Shown here: one piece after another, positions 4,351-6,617 of the stretch
Numbering within the stretch: position 1 is the stretch's first letter
How the letters are laid out: each line of letters starts with the position of its first letter
Origin: Holosporaceae bacterium
GTDB taxonomy: Bacteria; Pseudomonadota; Alphaproteobacteria; UBA3830
Direction of reading: 5' to 3'
Assembly: GCA_031269645.1 (NCBI GenBank)
Contig: JAISYW010000104.1
Span: 1 to 6,617, forward strand
DNA: 6,617 bases
Notes under the pieces: generated by a model
What the model saw: the letters and a program-made list of their open reading frames with translations, nothing else
Told to the model about the DNA's origin: nothing
Databases searched by the model: none
Program-made: the position numbers and the translations under genes

Positions 4351-6617
4351 ACATTTTATACGCAGCTTTGCAGGAGCATGGCATTCCATTTCCCCGGGAG
4401 GAAGTGACTGAAAATAAATTCATTCGCTGGGGGAAAAATGCAAGATACTGGGCAAGAAAATTCGGAGGAGGATATGTTTTTGGAGATTTTTCCATTGGGG
4501 AAAAATGGGAGGTTTTTGAAAAAGACTATAATTATGAAAAATGCAAAATTCGTGAAATTCAAGCCAAGAAAAGATTCGATCAAGCAAAGGCTGCAATTGC
4601 CGTTCAAGAGGAATGGAATAGTGCAAAAAACTGCGAAACACATTCATATTTGGAAACCAAAAAAGTAAAATCCTATGGACTGAGAATACATGGTGAAAAA
4701 CTACTTATTCCTCTCCATGATGAAAATGATAATTTGGTTTCTTTGCAATCGATTTGGCGACTTAATAATGGAGCTTTCTTCAAAAAATTCTTTCCTGGAG
4801 CTCGCAAAAAAGGATGCTTTTATGTAATTGGAGAGATTGGCGACGAACTCATAATCTGCGAAGGATATGCCACCGGAGCTTCCATATATGAATGCCTTGA
4901 AAAGCCTGTCGTTGTGGCATTTGACGCAGGAAACATTGCCAGCGTTTCCAAGGCAATGCGCAAAAAATATCCCAATGCAAAAATCACAATTGCCGCAGAC
5001 AACGATCAGTATAAATGCACATCTAATCCAGGAATAGAAAAAGCAAAAGGAGCGGCAAAACAGGTTGGGGCAATTGTTGCAATTCCTGAATTTAAAGATA
5101 AATCGACGGAACCAACCGATTTCAACGATCTTCATCTGCTGGAAGGCGCAGAAAAAGTCAGAAATGCGTTTCTGGAATGTAAATCAGAGCCGCCCCAAGA
5201 GAGTGAAAAGGCAGAAAAGTTCAACTTAGAGTTGCGTCAGTCCAATCCTAAACAATACTTAGGTTCAGAATCGAATGTACCACAGGTCTTCTTTTATAAT
5301 CAGAAAAACGTCAGAACCCTTCAAAATGAGGGAAAAATGTTCTGGATTCTAAAGGATGTTTGCAACGCAGTAGAATTATCTGACACGAATAAAGTCGCGT
5401 CACGTTTAGATGAAGATGAGCTGACACGAATAAAATTCGTGTCGGGTGGCCAAAGTCGCGAAATGTATGCCGTTACCGAGGCCGGATTGTATAAGGTAAT
5501 TTTGCAATCTCGCAAGCCAGAAGCTCGAAAATTTGAACGTTGGATTACGCACGAGGTACTACCGCAGATTCGTAAACACGGAGCTTATGTTACACCAGGT
5601 ATCACACAACCCACAGTGGAACCCAAAGAAGAAAATGTCATGGAAAATAGTGAAACATCTGTGCCTGAGGGCTTTCACCTCAGCGAAGACGAGCTTTCGT
5701 ATTACGATGAATCCACAAAAAAATACGTTCTAATTTCAGGACGCATTGAAGTCGTAGCTCACACAGAGGATCACGAAAGCGATCAAACCGGCAAGCTGGT
5801 GAAATTCGTCACACGCAGCGGCGAAACGAAACAATTGCGTCTCTACAACCATATGATTGTAAAAGACGGAGACGCAATTCATCAAATTCTAGCCGCTCAA
5901 GGACTCTTCGTTTCCACTCGGAAAAGAGCAAAAAACAAGCTCAGCGAGTATATAAATGTTTCCAATCCGGAACGGCACGCAAAAATTATAAAGATAACAG
6001 GCTGGTACAAAAATTGTTACATAACTGAAAACGGAATTATCGGCGAGATTTCCAAAGAATTGCTTATTTTTCAATCTGATACAGATCCGACCGGAGTTAG
6101 CGCGAAAGGCGACCTAAAAGACTGGACTGAAAAAATAGGAAAGCTATGCGTCGGAAATTCCCGACTTATATTAGCCGTAAGCGCTTCATTTGCAAGCATT
6201 TTATTGAAACCATGCAAAAGAGAAAACTTTGGAATTCACTTTGTGGGCAACAGTTCCGAGGGCAAAAGTACTGCGCTCTACGTAGCTGCGTCAGTTTTCG
6301 GAAGTCGTCAGTACCTGCGGTCGTGGCGCTCCACCGATAACGGATTGGAAGGAATCGCGGCGACTCACAACGATATGCTTCTGATTTTGGACGAATTGGG
6401 CGCGTCAGATCCAAAAAAAGTCGGCGATATTTCGTACATGTTCAATAGCGGACAGGGAAAAACTCGCGCGAACATCACGGGAGCAGCGCGCAAGCCCCAC
6501 ACCTGGCGCATCGGTCTGCTTTCCTCTGGTGAAAAAGACTTGGCTACACACATGGCAGAGGCCAATAAAAAAATCTATACAGGACAAAGCATTAGACTAA
6601 TTACAGTCTTTGCAAAG
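4347..6617 (+). CDS. Toprim primase / BRO-N / DUF927 helicase-like fusion, N-terminal 757 aa (partial)
   Basis: One frame is open from ATG 4347 to the right edge (757 codons). It has no strong ribosome binding site; the ATGA overlap suggests coupled translation. Residues 1-160 are P4-type primase N-terminal sequence, including HSYLETKKVKSYGLR and KLLIPLHDENDNLVSLQ. Toprim follows: catalytic Glu172 in CEGYATGAS, D218-N-D220, and DFNDLH at 258-263. Residues 312-414 are a complete BRO-N domain (KDVCNAVELS, RLDEDELTRI, VTEAGLYKVIL, RKPEARKFERWITHEVLPQIRK). A linker leads to the DUF927 N-terminal region (442-565, with GWY at 552-554) and an NTPase core with Walker A GNSSEGKST (634-642) and Walker B LLILDE (678-683). 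Known roles: Toprim synthesises primers, DUF927 proteins are helicase-like ATPases of mobile elements, and BRO-N binds DNA. Inferred role: replication initiator of a phage or satellite-type element, analogous to P4 alpha protein. A BRO-N domain between Toprim and helicase is unusual. The C-terminus lies outside the window. Confidence 0.85.
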   Translation, partial: MNILYAALQEHGIPFPREEVTENKFIRWGKNARYWARKFGGGYVFGDFSIGEKWEVFEKDYNYEKCKIREIQAKKRFDQAKAAIAVQEEWNSAKNCETHSYLETKKVKSYGLRIHGEKLLIPLHDENDNLVSLQSIWRLNNGAFFKKFFPGARKKGCFYVIGEIGDELIICEGYATGASIYECLEKPVVVAFDAGNIASVSKAMRKKYPNAKITIAADNDQYKCTSNPGIEKAKGAAKQVGAIVAIPEFKDKSTEPTDFNDLHLLEGAEKVRNAFLECKSEPPQESEKAEKFNLELRQSNPKQYLGSESNVPQVFFYNQKNVRTLQNEGKMFWILKDVCNAVELSDTNKVASRLDEDELTRIKFVSGGQSREMYAVTEAGLYKVILQSRKPEARKFERWITHEVLPQIRKHGAYVTPGITQPTVEPKEENVMENSETSVPEGFHLSEDELSYYDESTKKYVLISGRIEVVAHTEDHESDQTGKLVKFVTRSGETKQLRLYNHMIVKDGDAIHQILAAQGLFVSTRKRAKNKLSEYINVSNPERHAKIIKITGWYKNCYITENGIIGEISKELLIFQSDTDPTGVSAKGDLKDWTEKIGKLCVGNSRLILAVSASFASILLKPCKRENFGIHFVGNSSEGKSTALYVAASVFGSRQYLRSWRSTDNGLEGIAATHNDMLLILDELGASDPKKVGDISYMFNSGQGKTRANITGAARKPHTWRIGLLSSGEKDLATHMAEANKKIYTGQSIRLITVFAK
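5380..5460 (+). repeat. Short direct and inverted repeats inside the BRO-N coding region
   Basis: CTGACACGAATAAA occurs exactly at 5380-5393 and 5421-5434, and AAAGTCGCG exactly at 5391-5399 and 5452-5460. The second 14-mer copy is half of a perfect inverted repeat (GACACGAAT, AAA, ATTCGTGTC; 5423-5443). The two 14-mer copies are read in different frames (SDTNK and LTRIK), so similarity at the protein level does not explain them. Both peptides nevertheless fit the normal BRO-N consensus. Confidence 0.6.

Noticed and set aside
4701..5135. 144-codon minus-strand frame
   Set aside because: It lies wholly antisense to the Toprim region, whose plus-strand frame shows the catalytic motifs; the opposite frame is a cysteine/phenylalanine-rich shadow.
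6146..6587. Additional frames on both strands near the right edge
   Set aside because: They overlap the DUF927 core, where the Walker motifs confirm the plus-strand frame starting at 4347.

Overview
The window is AT-rich bacterial DNA. It has a divergent left part and, on the right, the start of a mobile-element type replication operon. The operon layout (small phage-type ORFs followed by Toprim and DUF927 proteins), the low GC, the TPR protein and the haemagglutinin-like surface protein best fit a host-associated alphaproteobacterium such as an intracellular Rickettsiales or Holosporales relative. That placement is inference; no rRNA or housekeeping gene is present to anchor it.

Layout. 1-1633 (minus strand): the first 544 residues of a large predicted secreted protein with filamentous-haemagglutinin-like repeats, running off the left edge. 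1634-1823: a divergent intergenic region with a good ribosome binding site for that gene, a 15-bp near-identical direct repeat and a small hairpin. 1824-3035 (plus strand): a TPR-repeat protein that begins inside a TPR and has no good start signal, so it looks 5'-truncated. 3036-3304: a non-coding or weakly coding spacer with an AT-rich terminator-like hairpin, a perfect 9-bp-stem hairpin and three copies of a palindromic 12-mer. 3305-6617 (plus strand): a compact four-gene run encoding a 68-aa protein, a 56-aa protein, a 223-aa DUF927-related protein that lacks the ATPase core, and a protein of at least 757 aa that is open to the right edge.

The last protein is the most striking item. It is one continuous frame containing a P4-type primase/Toprim region, a complete BRO-N DNA-binding domain, and a DUF927 helicase-like region with intact Walker A and Walker B motifs. 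The gene before it carries only the N- and C-terminal flanks of a DUF927 protein, joined where the ATPase should be. Its N-terminal half can be aligned by eye with the N-terminal DUF927 region of its neighbour. The last two genes overlap by ATGA, so their translation is probably coupled.

Working model (inference): this is a P4-alpha-like replication module of a phage, satellite or integrative element. The BRO-N domain would supply site recognition, the ATPase-less DUF927 protein would act as a partner or regulator of the helicase, and the palindromic 12-mers upstream would be candidate operator or origin iterons. GC content rises from about 22% to 60% between sampled 60-bp segments along the operon, which suggests a mosaic origin.
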